Shown piece after piece: positions 36,291 through 44,224 of a DNA stretch of 64,000 nt. Location: NCBI RefSeq assembly GCF_000317475.1, contig NC_019729.1, positions 186,001 to 250,000 of the forward strand, given 5' to 3'. Position numbers and translations under genes: made by a program. How positions within the stretch are numbered: the first letter of the stretch is position 1; each line of letters starts with the position of its first letter. Origin of the DNA: Oscillatoria nigro-viridis PCC 7112 (GTDB lineage: Bacteria; Cyanobacteriota; Cyanobacteriia; Cyanobacteriales; Microcoleaceae). The notes beneath the pieces were generated by a model. That model ran no database searches. It worked only from the letters and a program-made list of their open reading frames with translations, and was not told the origin of the DNA.

Positions 36291-36584
36291 ATGAATGCTT
36301 CGTGGACGCGACTTTTGAGGTCAGCTTACCGTAGAGAGCCAATTACCAGCTTTGTTGTGACAGTGGGCGTTGTCGATGCAGCCATCGGCAGCATCGGTGC
36401 CAGTGGCTCTTTATTGGCTTTTGGGCTTGGCACCGCTGGGGTGGCGATGGCTCTCCGCTGGTGGCAATTTTACCGCTCTGGAGCCGAACAAACCGCACCT
36501 GCTCCCGAATACTATCTTCCTCCTCAGTCTTCTAGACCTCAGTTACCCGTGCTTAACGTGTCTAAAAAAAATCCTCCTTATTGA
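36291..36584 (+). CDS. Small hypothetical membrane protein
   Basis: This 97-residue protein has an N-terminal basic amphipathic stretch, one or two hydrophobic helices (SFVVTVGVVDAAIGSIGASG SLLAFGL...) and a Pro-rich tail (PEYYLPPQSSRPQLPVL). The N-terminal SAYRREPITSFVVTVGVVDA pattern appears, from memory, in short conserved cyanobacterial proteins. Function unknown. It is followed 108 bases later by a MerR regulator. Confidence 0.6.
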   Translation: MNASWTRLLRSAYRREPITSFVVTVGVVDAAIGSIGASGSLLAFGLGTAGVAMALRWWQFYRSGAEQTAPAPEYYLPPQSSRPQLPVLNVSKKNPPY

Positions 36585-36692
36585 GATTACCGGGCAATGG
36601 TGACTGGGCGATGTGCCGATCGACTCCCTGGGGATCTGAGGCACTACAAGAGAGGGCAAGAAACTCTTTCGATCCAATTGGATGCTGAGTTT

Positions 36693-37121
36693 ATGAATAT
36701 TTCTGTTGCCGAGAAACTGTACAAAATTGGCTCTGTAGCTGCCTGTAGCGGTTTGTCGGTGAAAACTGTTCGCTACTACGAGGAGATGGGCTTGCTGTCT
36801 CCTGCGGTAAAGCGTTCGCCCGCTGGTTATCGCTTGTTTGGGGAAACGGTATTCAACAGGTTGGCGTTTATTAAACGTTCTCAGGCTTTGGGTTTGAGCC
36901 TTCATGAGATTAAGGATATTTTACAAGTTCGCGATCGGGGAGATTTGCCTTGCTCTGAAGCGAAGCAGCATCTAACGGCTAAGGTAGAGGAAATTTCTGT
37001 GCAAATTGCAGCCTTAGAAACTTTGAAGGGGGAGTTGCAAGGCATTCTCAACTGCTGGCAAGAGCAACCCTCGCAGGCGAGCATTACTCGCACGATTTGT
37101 CCGAACATTCAGCGGGATTGA
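36693..37121 (+). CDS. MerR-family transcriptional regulator
   Basis: This 142-residue activator/repressor has the MerR winged helix (YKIGSVAACSGLSVKTVRYY EEMGLL...), RSPAGYRLF and a dimerisation helix. Cysteines at LPCSEAK and TRTICPN occupy places where metal-sensing members bind Zn, Cu or Pb, and a third is in LNCWQEQ, so a heavy-metal sensor is plausible. ATG 36693 is preceded by nothing like a strong SD; the longer frame from 36597 adds non-homologous residues. Confidence 0.85.
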   Translation: MNISVAEKLYKIGSVAACSGLSVKTVRYYEEMGLLSPAVKRSPAGYRLFGETVFNRLAFIKRSQALGLSLHEIKDILQVRDRGDLPCSEAKQHLTAKVEEISVQIAALETLKGELQGILNCWQEQPSQASITRTICPNIQRD

Positions 37122-37130
37122 GCAGCGGAA

Positions 37131-37171
37131 AGATACAAAAAAAGGGAAGGAATTATTGGTTTCCTTCCCTT
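37131..37171 (-). terminator. Strong intrinsic terminator (minus strand)
   Basis: Read on the minus strand, AAGGGAAGGAA (37161-37171) and TTCCTTCCCTT form an 11-bp stem with an 8-base loop. A run of T continues from the stem into the tail (seven A on the plus strand at 37137-37143). It is oriented to end a minus-strand transcript starting near 37358, not the MerR gene. Confidence 0.8.
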
Positions 37172-37358
37172 GATGGTTTTGTTGGTGGTTTTGTCGATCG
37201 TTTTGTCGATCGTGTTGAGCTTTTAACTGTTTTCGGAGAGTTTGCTGTTGCTTTTTGAGTTGCCGAGCCCTGGCTGAGCCGCCTTTACCTTTGGAGTTTC
37301 TACCCTCGCTGCGAGGAGACTCCCAACTTTTTAGTCTCATGTTTTTAATTGTTTGCAC
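37135..37358 (-). ncRNA. Candidate small transcript between a consensus promoter and an intrinsic terminator
   Basis: A perfect-looking sigma-70 promoter (see next entry) and a strong terminator frame about 220 bases on the minus strand. Inside, an ATG at 37340 opens a basic frame (MRLKSWESPRSEGRNSKGKG GSARARQLKKQQQ...). That frame has no stop before the terminator; it runs straight through the hairpin. The product is therefore either a regulatory RNA or a short mRNA whose stop was lost. The reading frame contains CGATCGACAAAA repeats. No known RNA family was recognised. Confidence 0.5.
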
Positions 37359-37365
37359 TACTTCT

Positions 37366-37394
37366 ATAATACACAGCCAGATTTTCACTGTCAA
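37366..37394 (-). promoter_or_regulatory. Consensus sigma-70 promoter
   Basis: On the minus strand, TTGACA (37389-37394) is followed by exactly 17 bases and TATTAT (37366-37371). This is an almost ideal housekeeping (SigA) promoter. It fires toward the candidate small transcript. Confidence 0.75.
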
Positions 37395-37497
37395 GTATTT
37401 TTTAGAGCGATGTTTAGTAGTATCAACTGTTGACTGGTGGGGATTTGTTACAGACATAGCGATTGTGCGCCCATTGCCTGCGGCTGGTTACGCCTAC

Positions 37498-37533
37498 GCG
37501 CTTTTTGACAATTTGGGATGTAAGGGCGATCGC
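37498..37533. repeat. 36-nt HIP1-containing repeat, copy 1
   Basis: The sequence GCGCTTTTTGACAATTTGGG ATGTAAGGGCGATCGC is identical to 39324-39359. A diverged relative (CCTTTGGGACAAGTTGGGAT...) is at 38688-38720. The copies flank the Panacea and hicBA modules. Confidence 0.85.
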
Positions 37534-37593
37534 CTTTACGTCATTATTCCGCACTGTTTGCTACAATTATTTAAGTCAGCTTTAAGGACTGCC

Positions 37594-38253
37594 ATGAATC
37601 AAGCTAATTCAATAACAAATGAATATCAAATAACTGTAAGTTCTCCTGAATATCAAATAACTGTAAGTTCTCCGGTATGGCAAAGAGTTGAGCAAATAGC
37701 CGGAGAATTTAACTTGTCAGTTTGTGAACTATTGGAACAGATAGGCGAAGGTCAACTGAAAGTTGTTGCGGTTCCAACTAATTCTGAAAAAATCAGCGAT
37801 CGAGATATTGCAAATGCTTTCATTTGGTTAGCTTCGCAAAATAATGTAGCAATCAACGTCTACAAGCTACAAAAACTCTTGTATTACGCTCAAGCTTGGT
37901 ATTTAGGAGTTTACGGCACGCCACTATTTGATGCAGATTTTCAAGCCTGGATTCACGGGCCAGTTATTCCTGATTTATTAGAAAAGTATCAATGCCAATT
38001 TAGTTGGGAACCAATTACAGAGAAAATCGAACAACCGAAACTTTCCCAAAAAATTGGGCAATTTATCGAAGAAGTTGGTGAGGCATATTTTGAGTATGAT
38101 GATGAAACTTTGGAACGAATGATTTGCAGTGAAATGCCTTGGCTAGAAGCGAGAGGGGATATACCCAGAGACGAATCTTGTCATGCGATTATTTCTCAAG
38201 AATCGATGAAAAAATATTATTCTGCCCGTGTCAAAGAAGAAACCTCTGTCTAA
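37594..38253 (+). CDS. Panacea-domain (DUF4065) antitoxin-like protein
   Basis: This 219-residue protein carries the Panacea domain (formerly SocA-like) at about residues 65-190: NVYKLQKLLYYAQAWYLGVY, DADFQAWIHGPVIPDL and YFEYDDETLERMICSEMPW. In known pairs such domains neutralise many different toxins. The N-terminal 60 residues look like a short DNA-binding or linker region with a 9-residue tandem duplication (EYQITVSSP twice) from a perfect 27-base duplication at 37621-37674. Its 3' end overlaps the next gene by 26 bases. ATG 37594 is the first sensible start. Confidence 0.82.
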   Translation: MNQANSITNEYQITVSSPEYQITVSSPVWQRVEQIAGEFNLSVCELLEQIGEGQLKVVAVPTNSEKISDRDIANAFIWLASQNNVAINVYKLQKLLYYAQAWYLGVYGTPLFDADFQAWIHGPVIPDLLEKYQCQFSWEPITEKIEQPKLSQKIGQFIEEVGEAYFEYDDETLERMICSEMPWLEARGDIPRDESCHAIISQESMKKYYSARVKEETSV

Positions 38254-38632
38254 AATTGTCCCTTCTCAACCAAAACCGCCGGAAAGTCTGGGATTTTCGT
38301 TCAAGTACCTGCAAACCCAGAATGAAAAATTTTCAATTCGCGATCGCGATCCGAATTATTTTACTGCTTTTCTGGAAAGATTGCGCGATTTATCGACATT
38401 AACAGCACAAGAGATCAAGATGAATCGCAGTCAATCTCTTCGCTGTCATCCGATTAAGTGGCGAGAAACCACAGAACCTAATGGGTTTGGCATCCCGAAT
38501 GAAAAAGAATTGGTAACAATTCCTTATCAGTTTTCTCTTTCAACTAACGAACACGGTCGAGTGCATGGTTTTTTTATTGAGGATCTGTTTTATATTGTCT
38601 GGTTAGATCCGAACCACAATCTATATCAGTAG
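38228..38632 (+). CDS. Putative toxin partner of the Panacea antitoxin
   Basis: This 134-residue protein starts at GTG 38228 inside the 3' end of the Panacea gene. It has a Lys/Pro-rich start, FSFKYLQTQNEKFSIRDRDP, and a C-terminal HGRVHGFFIEDLFYIVWLDP NHNLYQ that ends in a beta-hairpin-like run similar to compact ribonuclease toxins. I cannot place it in a named family. The 26-base overlap and the known habit of Panacea genes make it a toxin candidate. Confidence 0.6.
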   Translation: MSKKKPLSKIVPSQPKPPESLGFSFKYLQTQNEKFSIRDRDPNYFTAFLERLRDLSTLTAQEIKMNRSQSLRCHPIKWRETTEPNGFGIPNEKELVTIPYQFSLSTNEHGRVHGFFIEDLFYIVWLDPNHNLYQ

Positions 38633-38793
38633 GCGCGTTCCCCAGACAAAACGGGCGATTCCCTACGGGATAGCTGCGCTTCACGCCCTTTGGGACAAGT
38701 TGGGATTTAAGGGCGATCGCTATTTCATTACGATCGCGATCGACCCCTACAAGCTACAAAAACTCATCTACTGGGAAACCCGGTTATTCTCAC

Positions 38794-39021
38794 TTATAAA
38801 TTAGCTATAAACTCATCAGGTGTGACCTTTGCTTGCTTTAGAACACCGCTGAGAGTACCAATTTTTAACTCGCGGTGGAGTGGCACAACGCAAACAATTT
38901 CTCCGTCTGGAAGAGGCTTTTTAAGGACAACGTGGCTACCCGTTTGTCTGGCTTGATAAAAGTCTAAACGCTCTAGTACGCGAATTACTTCTAGGCTTGA
39001 TATTCTGGGCAACCTAGGCAT
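38794..39021 (-). CDS. hicA: HicA-type mRNA interferase toxin
   Basis: HicA toxins have a double-stranded RNA-binding fold and cut mRNA. This 75-residue protein reads VIRVLERLDFYQARQTGSHV VLKKP with the catalytic His in GSHVVL, then VPLHRELKIGTLSGVLKQAK. Its start overlaps the hicB stop by eight bases, so the order is antitoxin first. Confidence 0.93.
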   Translation of the reverse strand: MPRLPRISSLEVIRVLERLDFYQARQTGSHVVLKKPLPDGEIVCVVPLHRELKIGTLSGVLKQAKVTPDEFIANL

Positions 39022-39226
39022 AGCTAACCTCTATGCTAGTTACAAACCTGGGAGTGATTTCGTCGGGTAAAGGACACTCTTCGAGATAGAGCCTTGTAGC
39101 TTCTTTGAGATTAGCGAGCGCTTGTTCTATGGTTTCGCCTTGGTCAATTGTGCCGACTTCTGGACATTCGGCAATGTACATATCTTCTTCTTTGTAAATG
39201 ATGACTGTGAAGCTTTTAGTTTTCAT
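39014..39226 (-). CDS. hicB: HicB-type antitoxin
   Basis: This 70-residue short-form HicB has FTVIIYKEEDMYIAECPEVG TIDQGETIEQALANLKEATR, the partial RNase H-like fold that caps HicA. There is no separate DNA-binding domain at the C-terminus, so autoregulation would need another factor. It precedes hicA with an eight-base overlap. Confidence 0.92.
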   Translation of the reverse strand: MKTKSFTVIIYKEEDMYIAECPEVGTIDQGETIEQALANLKEATRLYLEECPLPDEITPRFVTSIEVSYA

Positions 39227-39323
39227 TATATTTTTGCTTTCAGCATCAGAGGTTGCTTAGTTTCTATTTCCTAGTTTATCTTGGATGTAATTTTTTTGCA
39301 AGTACAGGGGAAGAGGCGCGATC

Positions 39324-39359
39324 GCGCTTTTTGACAATTTGGGATGTAAGGGCGATCGC
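39324..39359. repeat. 36-nt HIP1-containing repeat, copy 2
   Basis: This is identical to 37498-37533. It lies between hicB and the Hsp70-like gene. Confidence 0.85.
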
Positions 39360-39368
39360 TCTTTTTAG

Positions 39369-40877
39369 TTACATAGATGAATGATCGTCTGGATACCTAC
39401 CACTTTCAGGAGTAATTGGTTGATGTGGTGGCGGAGGTACAATTGGAAATTGCCTCGGAAAGCCTGTAACTTCAGATGCTTCGTAATCTGGAATTGACAA
39501 GCCATAGGCTATGGAAAAGCGATGGAAGTGACTGTGTTCAATACCACTCATGTCAAATTTGTCTGCTTCAGTCCCACCTTGACCCGGAAATGGAACATCC
39601 CTTAAATCATAGACAGGTATGCCTGCGTACTTATGATCGAAAGCAGTGTGTGTAGACTCAATAGTGTGTCGATAAAATTCAGATATTCCGCCACCACCGC
39701 CCAAAAAAACTCTTAAACTAGATGAAGACTTAAAATACTCTGGGTTTTTTTCCTTGCAAGTTACTACTACTTCAGCTACTTGCCTGTGGATTCGTCTTTG
39801 TCCTAGTAAAATCAAGTTAAGTATCATTTGCTTTTCAATTGAAGGCTGATTTCTCAAAGCTCTTTCAATGGATTCAGTTGTTACTTTTCCATTGAATCCA
39901 ACATCAACACTGTTAGCTACATGATAAGGCTCATTCGGTGATTGCAGTCCAACTTGTTTGGATAAACTCTCAATGTTTTGCAAGATCAAATAACTATTAT
40001 CAACCAGTTGTTTCTCAAGGTTAAATTCAGGGATGTCAGCAACTCTCATATTTACTTGTTTAGCTAAAGCATTCATACCTATTGGTTCTACTTCTCCCGT
40101 ATAAAATTCAATTTTTGGCATCTTATTTTCACGGAAAAACCGGAAAGATGCACCCTCAATTGTGCCACTACCAACGTCAAATAAAATGTATATCCCTGGT
40201 TCTGCTTGCCGTGAAATAGTATAAGAATAAACAGCAGCCGCTATTTCTGCCCTAGCAAAGCAAGGAATATTAGAAGCATCATTCTTGAGCAGGGTTGCAT
40301 AATCGTTCAGTTGATTAAATGTCAAGGATTCAGGGTGAGATTCACTAAGTAAGCAAGCCCAGGATAAAACTTGGCGGAACCTGTTAATAGCATTAGAGTC
40401 AAAGTATTTAACAGGAACGCCGATATTGATACTCCAGCTAATCTTTTGACCCTTGACTAAATCAGCATTATTTCTTATAACCCAAGTCATAGCCTTTAAA
40501 ATAACACGGCTTAGATAATAAGCAGAGATATTTTCAAGATTTTCAGGTGTATTCAAATCACTGTTATGAAAATTTGGTAGAGAATCAAATGAATATCCCT
40601 CTCCTTCTTGGGCAAGGTCAATATTAGCTAACCGCATCTTTATAAAATCGACATCTATATGAGTCTGTGGTTGTGTTTTCCATTCAGACTCAGTTAAACC
40701 TGCTAATAACGATCCGTTGCTACATATACCGATCTTAGTGGGAAGTAGGGCTTCATCTAGGTTAGGGCTACCATTAGTAAAGGTGATTACCCAAGAGCGT
40801 TCCCGATCGGCATCCCGTACACAAACTTTTGTAAATTTTGTACCGAAGTCAATTCCCAAGTTTAAGTTGATAGCCAT
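39369..40877 (-). CDS. Hsp70/actin-like ATPase, partner of the SNF2 helicase
   Basis: This 502-residue protein has an Hsp70/actin-type ATPase fold and no recognised peptide-binding domain. Visible motifs are phosphate-1 LGIDFGTKFTKVCV (residues 7-20), phosphate-2 ILFDVGSGTIEGASF near 240 and the adenosine motif VFLGGGGGISEF near 400, all apparently intact. The tail is Pro-rich. ATG 40877 was chosen because a GGAGGA ribosome site lies in the last codons of the helicase gene, nine bases upstream; only four bases separate the two genes. The coupling implies a joint complex. What it acts on is unknown. Confidence 0.8.
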   Translation of the reverse strand: MAINLNLGIDFGTKFTKVCVRDADRERSWVITFTNGSPNLDEALLPTKIGICSNGSLLAGLTESEWKTQPQTHIDVDFIKMRLANIDLAQEGEGYSFDSLPNFHNSDLNTPENLENISAYYLSRVILKAMTWVIRNNADLVKGQKISWSINIGVPVKYFDSNAINRFRQVLSWACLLSESHPESLTFNQLNDYATLLKNDASNIPCFARAEIAAAVYSYTISRQAEPGIYILFDVGSGTIEGASFRFFRENKMPKIEFYTGEVEPIGMNALAKQVNMRVADIPEFNLEKQLVDNSYLILQNIESLSKQVGLQSPNEPYHVANSVDVGFNGKVTTESIERALRNQPSIEKQMILNLILLGQRRIHRQVAEVVVTCKEKNPEYFKSSSSLRVFLGGGGGISEFYRHTIESTHTAFDHKYAGIPVYDLRDVPFPGQGGTEADKFDMSGIEHSHFHRFSIAYGLSIPDYEASEVTGFPRQFPIVPPPPHQPITPESGRYPDDHSSM

Positions 40878-40881
40878 TAAT

Positions 40882-43800
40882 TTATTCCTCCACAAAAATT
40901 AAGCCTGCACATAATGCTGGATTAGAAGTTGTAATCTTACGTTTCTGTTCGATTCTTTTCAGCGTCAGATTCAATTGTTGAGTATTTTTTCCGACCAACC
41001 CTGCTATTGCAGGAATCAAACCTGTTTTACCTTGACTATTCAAGTTTTCAATTCGTTGTTCATATTCTTGCCACTTGCGTTTAGCATAAGCTTTAGCACT
41101 ACCTTCTTGCACATCACATTTGTCTTGATTTTCAGCTTCAAAAGCAACTTCATTCTCGGTAAAGGCTATTTGCAAATGTTCCTCACATTTTTCATAAGCA
41201 CTCAAGACTCGATCGACATCAACTAGATTGATTGCATTAGGTTTTTCTTCTCCAGTAAATGCAGCCTTATTTACCAAGCTTTCTGGTTGATTTTCCGGTA
41301 AAATCAAGCCATCTGATAACCGCATTACTTGGTAAGCAAGACGAGTTTCTGTCCGTAATCCTTTCAACTTCCAAAGATGAATAAGATAGACATACACTCC
41401 TGAGCCTACATCTACATCTTGACTTTTCAATCGGGAAGCAGAGACAAGTTGAAATGTTTGCGCTCCTTCCTCATTTTGTGATTCAGGCTCATACTTATGC
41501 CGAATCCACTGGATTAAAGGATGGCTGGGAGCGAGCAGTTCATGATGTGGCTTACCCATAGTACCAGGAATCTTTGGATCGAAGAAACAAGCAACAGTTT
41601 GACTGTGCAAACGAGTCCCTTTCTCAACACGGCGCTGATTGCAAAACAGTTTCAAGTCAGGTTTAGCTTCATCAGATAGCTTGATGTCAAACAAACCCTC
41701 TTGCTTCGGATTAGGAGAAATTACTGTTCCCGGATATTGCAACCTAAAAAAATCATTGACAAAAGCTTTAATATCATCTGGATGTAGCCATCTTCTTTGG
41801 TCACGACCTTGATTAATCATACTGAGAATATAATCAGAGAAAGCCACTAGATTCATCGCTTCATTCTCTAGGTTTCTCTGCTCATTTATTTCTCTAGCGA
41901 TCGCCCGAATGTTATCGTCGGCTCTTTTTTCTAGCTCCTTCTCGCTGAGATCGGAACTCAAGAGGTCAATAATTAACTGTTCTGTGCGTTCCCCCAGGAT
42001 ATCTTCTAAGTCTCCAATACTTTCCTCAAAAATTTTAATCCGTTCGTAAAGTTTTTCGAGAATGTACTCTTCAATTGTATCTTTGAAGCTAAAATTAACG
42101 ATGCAAATAGTCGCTGATTTTTGACCAAGGCGATCCAATCTCCCTATTCGTTGTTCAACTCGCATTGGGTTCCAAGGTAAATCATAATTAATGATAAATC
42201 GGCAAAACTGCAAATCAATCCCTTCACTCCCCACCTCGGATGATAGCAATACAGAGCGAGTATTGTTATTTTTAAAATTCTCTAAAACTTCCTGCTTTTC
42301 TTCCCGTTTTATCCCCCCCATAATCAGACAGGTATTAATTCCATCATCTTCAAGACGCTTTTGCAGATATGTTAGAGTATCGCGAAAGAAGGCAAATAGA
42401 ACAAACTTTTCCTCATTGTTAGCGCTAATTTCATTCCTGAAAAACTTGATTAATTCTTGATACTTGGTATCAGTTTTTTTTAAGTCTTCGATAAACTGCT
42501 CAAATTCTGCTTTCCCTTCGGGAAATGGACAGTCTATATTCTTAGATTTTGGATGGGAATAATTAAAAATTCGGTCCAGATTTAAGTCGTTCTCTTCTAA
42601 CTCATCTCCAAAAATTTCGTATAGCAATTCTTCATCATCATCATCAGTAACTAAAAAATTATCCAGAACTCCCTTATTGTTCCATGCTGACAGTGCCGCT
42701 ACCATACTGCTTGACATTTGTCGCTGACGCGCAATTAGTCTAAATACTGAAACCCCTTTTTGTCCCCTAGCTTGGAGGCGAATTTTATGCGTTATATAAT
42801 CATAAACCTGCTTTTCTTGTGGGGTAAACTTCACACTTAAGGTTTGAGCTTTCCGTTGAACTCTGTTTTCCATCACTTCTCGCTTGCGGCTCCTAGTCAT
42901 AAACTGACCAAAGAGTGAAGAATTTTCTAAGACTTCCCCTAATCTCACTTGCTTTTCAGGGGTGATAGTCTCAGCATCTAATTCAGTGCGTAACTGTTTA
43001 AGTCTTGAACTTTTACTGAAGTAATCAGATTTTAGGGCTTCATCAACTGCTTGGCGTGTACCCTCAAGGTCAGGAGAAGTTCGCCAAATTAGCCGCAGTG
43101 CATCAACTACAGGTTTATTTGCCTCTAGCATTTTTTCAAAAGTTGCTGAATCAAAAAAATCTTCAGGACTAATGAGTTTAAGTAATTGGTAAAGGTTGGT
43201 GCTGCGGATTTGAATGGGTGTAGCTGTGAGTAAAATTAAGTGTCCAGATGCCTCTCTCAACAATTGCCCAAGTTTGTGATTAGCTGTTCCTGGGTTACGA
43301 AGATAATGAGCTTCATCAATAATCACTAAGTCAAATAGGCTAAATTCCTCATTAGCTGGATGTGATTCTAGTAGCCGTGCTAGTTCTACTCGCGTGCCTT
43401 TGGCATCTTCACCCCAGTTTTTTACCCGTAACCCTTCTAGGCTACTTACATAGATAAATGAGTGGGGATTTCCTCTCTGTAGGAATGACTGGGTTGTTTC
43501 TAGCAACTTCTTAGCATCAACCACATCTGCATCCATATTGAAACGCTTTTCAATGTCGCTTACCCACTTGTCTCGCAACATGGCAGGGCAAACAATTAAA
43601 AGACGACGTGCTTCCTCTCGCGCCTGTAATTCTTTCCAGATATACATAGATTCTATTGTTTTACCTAATCCAACTTCATCTGCAATTAATAAACGCCCAA
43701 CGGGTGAGTCAAGTAATTTTAAAACAGGTTTGAATTGATAAGCATAGAAGTCGGTATTACTCGACTCCATACTGTATAAAACATTAGTGAGTTCTCCCTT

Positions 43801-44070
43801 GATTTTTTGAAAGGTCAGAATGCGACGCAAATCATCAGGAGTTCCGAATCGTCCTGTTTCCATTAAATCTCTGATACTTTCTGGCTGTCCGCAGAGTTCT
43901 AATTGGTCATAGAGTTTGTAAGTATTTTCGTTAGGACCAAAATTAACTAAAACTAACAATCTGCCTGCGGATTCACTGGTTTTTCCAGTAGTGACACCCC
44001 GTTTGCCAGGGTTGTTTCGCATCCGCACTTCTTGGTCGGGAATATTTGGGTCCCATGTTGGTTCTGTCAT
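40882..44070 (-). CDS. SNF2/RapA-like DEAH helicase
   Basis: This 1062-residue superfamily 2 ATPase is expected to translocate on DNA or remodel protein-DNA complexes. Motif I ADEVGLGKTIES is at 130-141, motif II DEAH at 252-255, motif III LTATP at 281-285, motif V SEVGSEGIDLQF and motif VI QRIGRLDRLGQ in the second RecA lobe near 610-650. An insertion with acidic stretches lies between the lobes. The last 350 residues are unlike RapA and may bind the partner or substrate. It is the first gene of a two-gene operon with the Hsp70-like ATPase. No methylase, nuclease or DrmA/B-type gene accompanies it. Confidence 0.88.
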   Translation of the reverse strand: MTEPTWDPNIPDQEVRMRNNPGKRGVTTGKTSESAGRLLVLVNFGPNENTYKLYDQLELCGQPESIRDLMETGRFGTPDDLRRILTFQKIKGELTNVLYSMESSNTDFYAYQFKPVLKLLDSPVGRLLIADEVGLGKTIESMYIWKELQAREEARRLLIVCPAMLRDKWVSDIEKRFNMDADVVDAKKLLETTQSFLQRGNPHSFIYVSSLEGLRVKNWGEDAKGTRVELARLLESHPANEEFSLFDLVIIDEAHYLRNPGTANHKLGQLLREASGHLILLTATPIQIRSTNLYQLLKLISPEDFFDSATFEKMLEANKPVVDALRLIWRTSPDLEGTRQAVDEALKSDYFSKSSRLKQLRTELDAETITPEKQVRLGEVLENSSLFGQFMTRSRKREVMENRVQRKAQTLSVKFTPQEKQVYDYITHKIRLQARGQKGVSVFRLIARQRQMSSSMVAALSAWNNKGVLDNFLVTDDDDEELLYEIFGDELEENDLNLDRIFNYSHPKSKNIDCPFPEGKAEFEQFIEDLKKTDTKYQELIKFFRNEISANNEEKFVLFAFFRDTLTYLQKRLEDDGINTCLIMGGIKREEKQEVLENFKNNNTRSVLLSSEVGSEGIDLQFCRFIINYDLPWNPMRVEQRIGRLDRLGQKSATICIVNFSFKDTIEEYILEKLYERIKIFEESIGDLEDILGERTEQLIIDLLSSDLSEKELEKRADDNIRAIAREINEQRNLENEAMNLVAFSDYILSMINQGRDQRRWLHPDDIKAFVNDFFRLQYPGTVISPNPKQEGLFDIKLSDEAKPDLKLFCNQRRVEKGTRLHSQTVACFFDPKIPGTMGKPHHELLAPSHPLIQWIRHKYEPESQNEEGAQTFQLVSASRLKSQDVDVGSGVYVYLIHLWKLKGLRTETRLAYQVMRLSDGLILPENQPESLVNKAAFTGEEKPNAINLVDVDRVLSAYEKCEEHLQIAFTENEVAFEAENQDKCDVQEGSAKAYAKRKWQEYEQRIENLNSQGKTGLIPAIAGLVGKNTQQLNLTLKRIEQKRKITTSNPALCAGLIFVEE

Positions 44071-44224
44071 CGTATACCTCGTGATTTTATAAGCTGTTGA
44101 GTGTGTTTTCGCAACGCTTTCGACTCTGCACTGTGAATCGGCTGATTTGCACCTAACTAATAGGAATCGATCGTCTAACTCTTCCGTGGTTTTTGAGATT
44201 AAGTAAGACCTTTTAACTTATTCA

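Noticed and set aside
37014..37457. 147-codon minus-strand ORF overlapping merR as a single protein gene
   Set aside because: It runs through a strong terminator and antisense through merR. The promoter lies inside it, so the long ORF as a whole is not real.
39369..44070. DISARM, BREX or Dnd/Ssp system
   Set aside because: There is a SNF2-like helicase, but none of the methylase, DrmA/B, PglZ, Dnd or Ssp partner genes is present.
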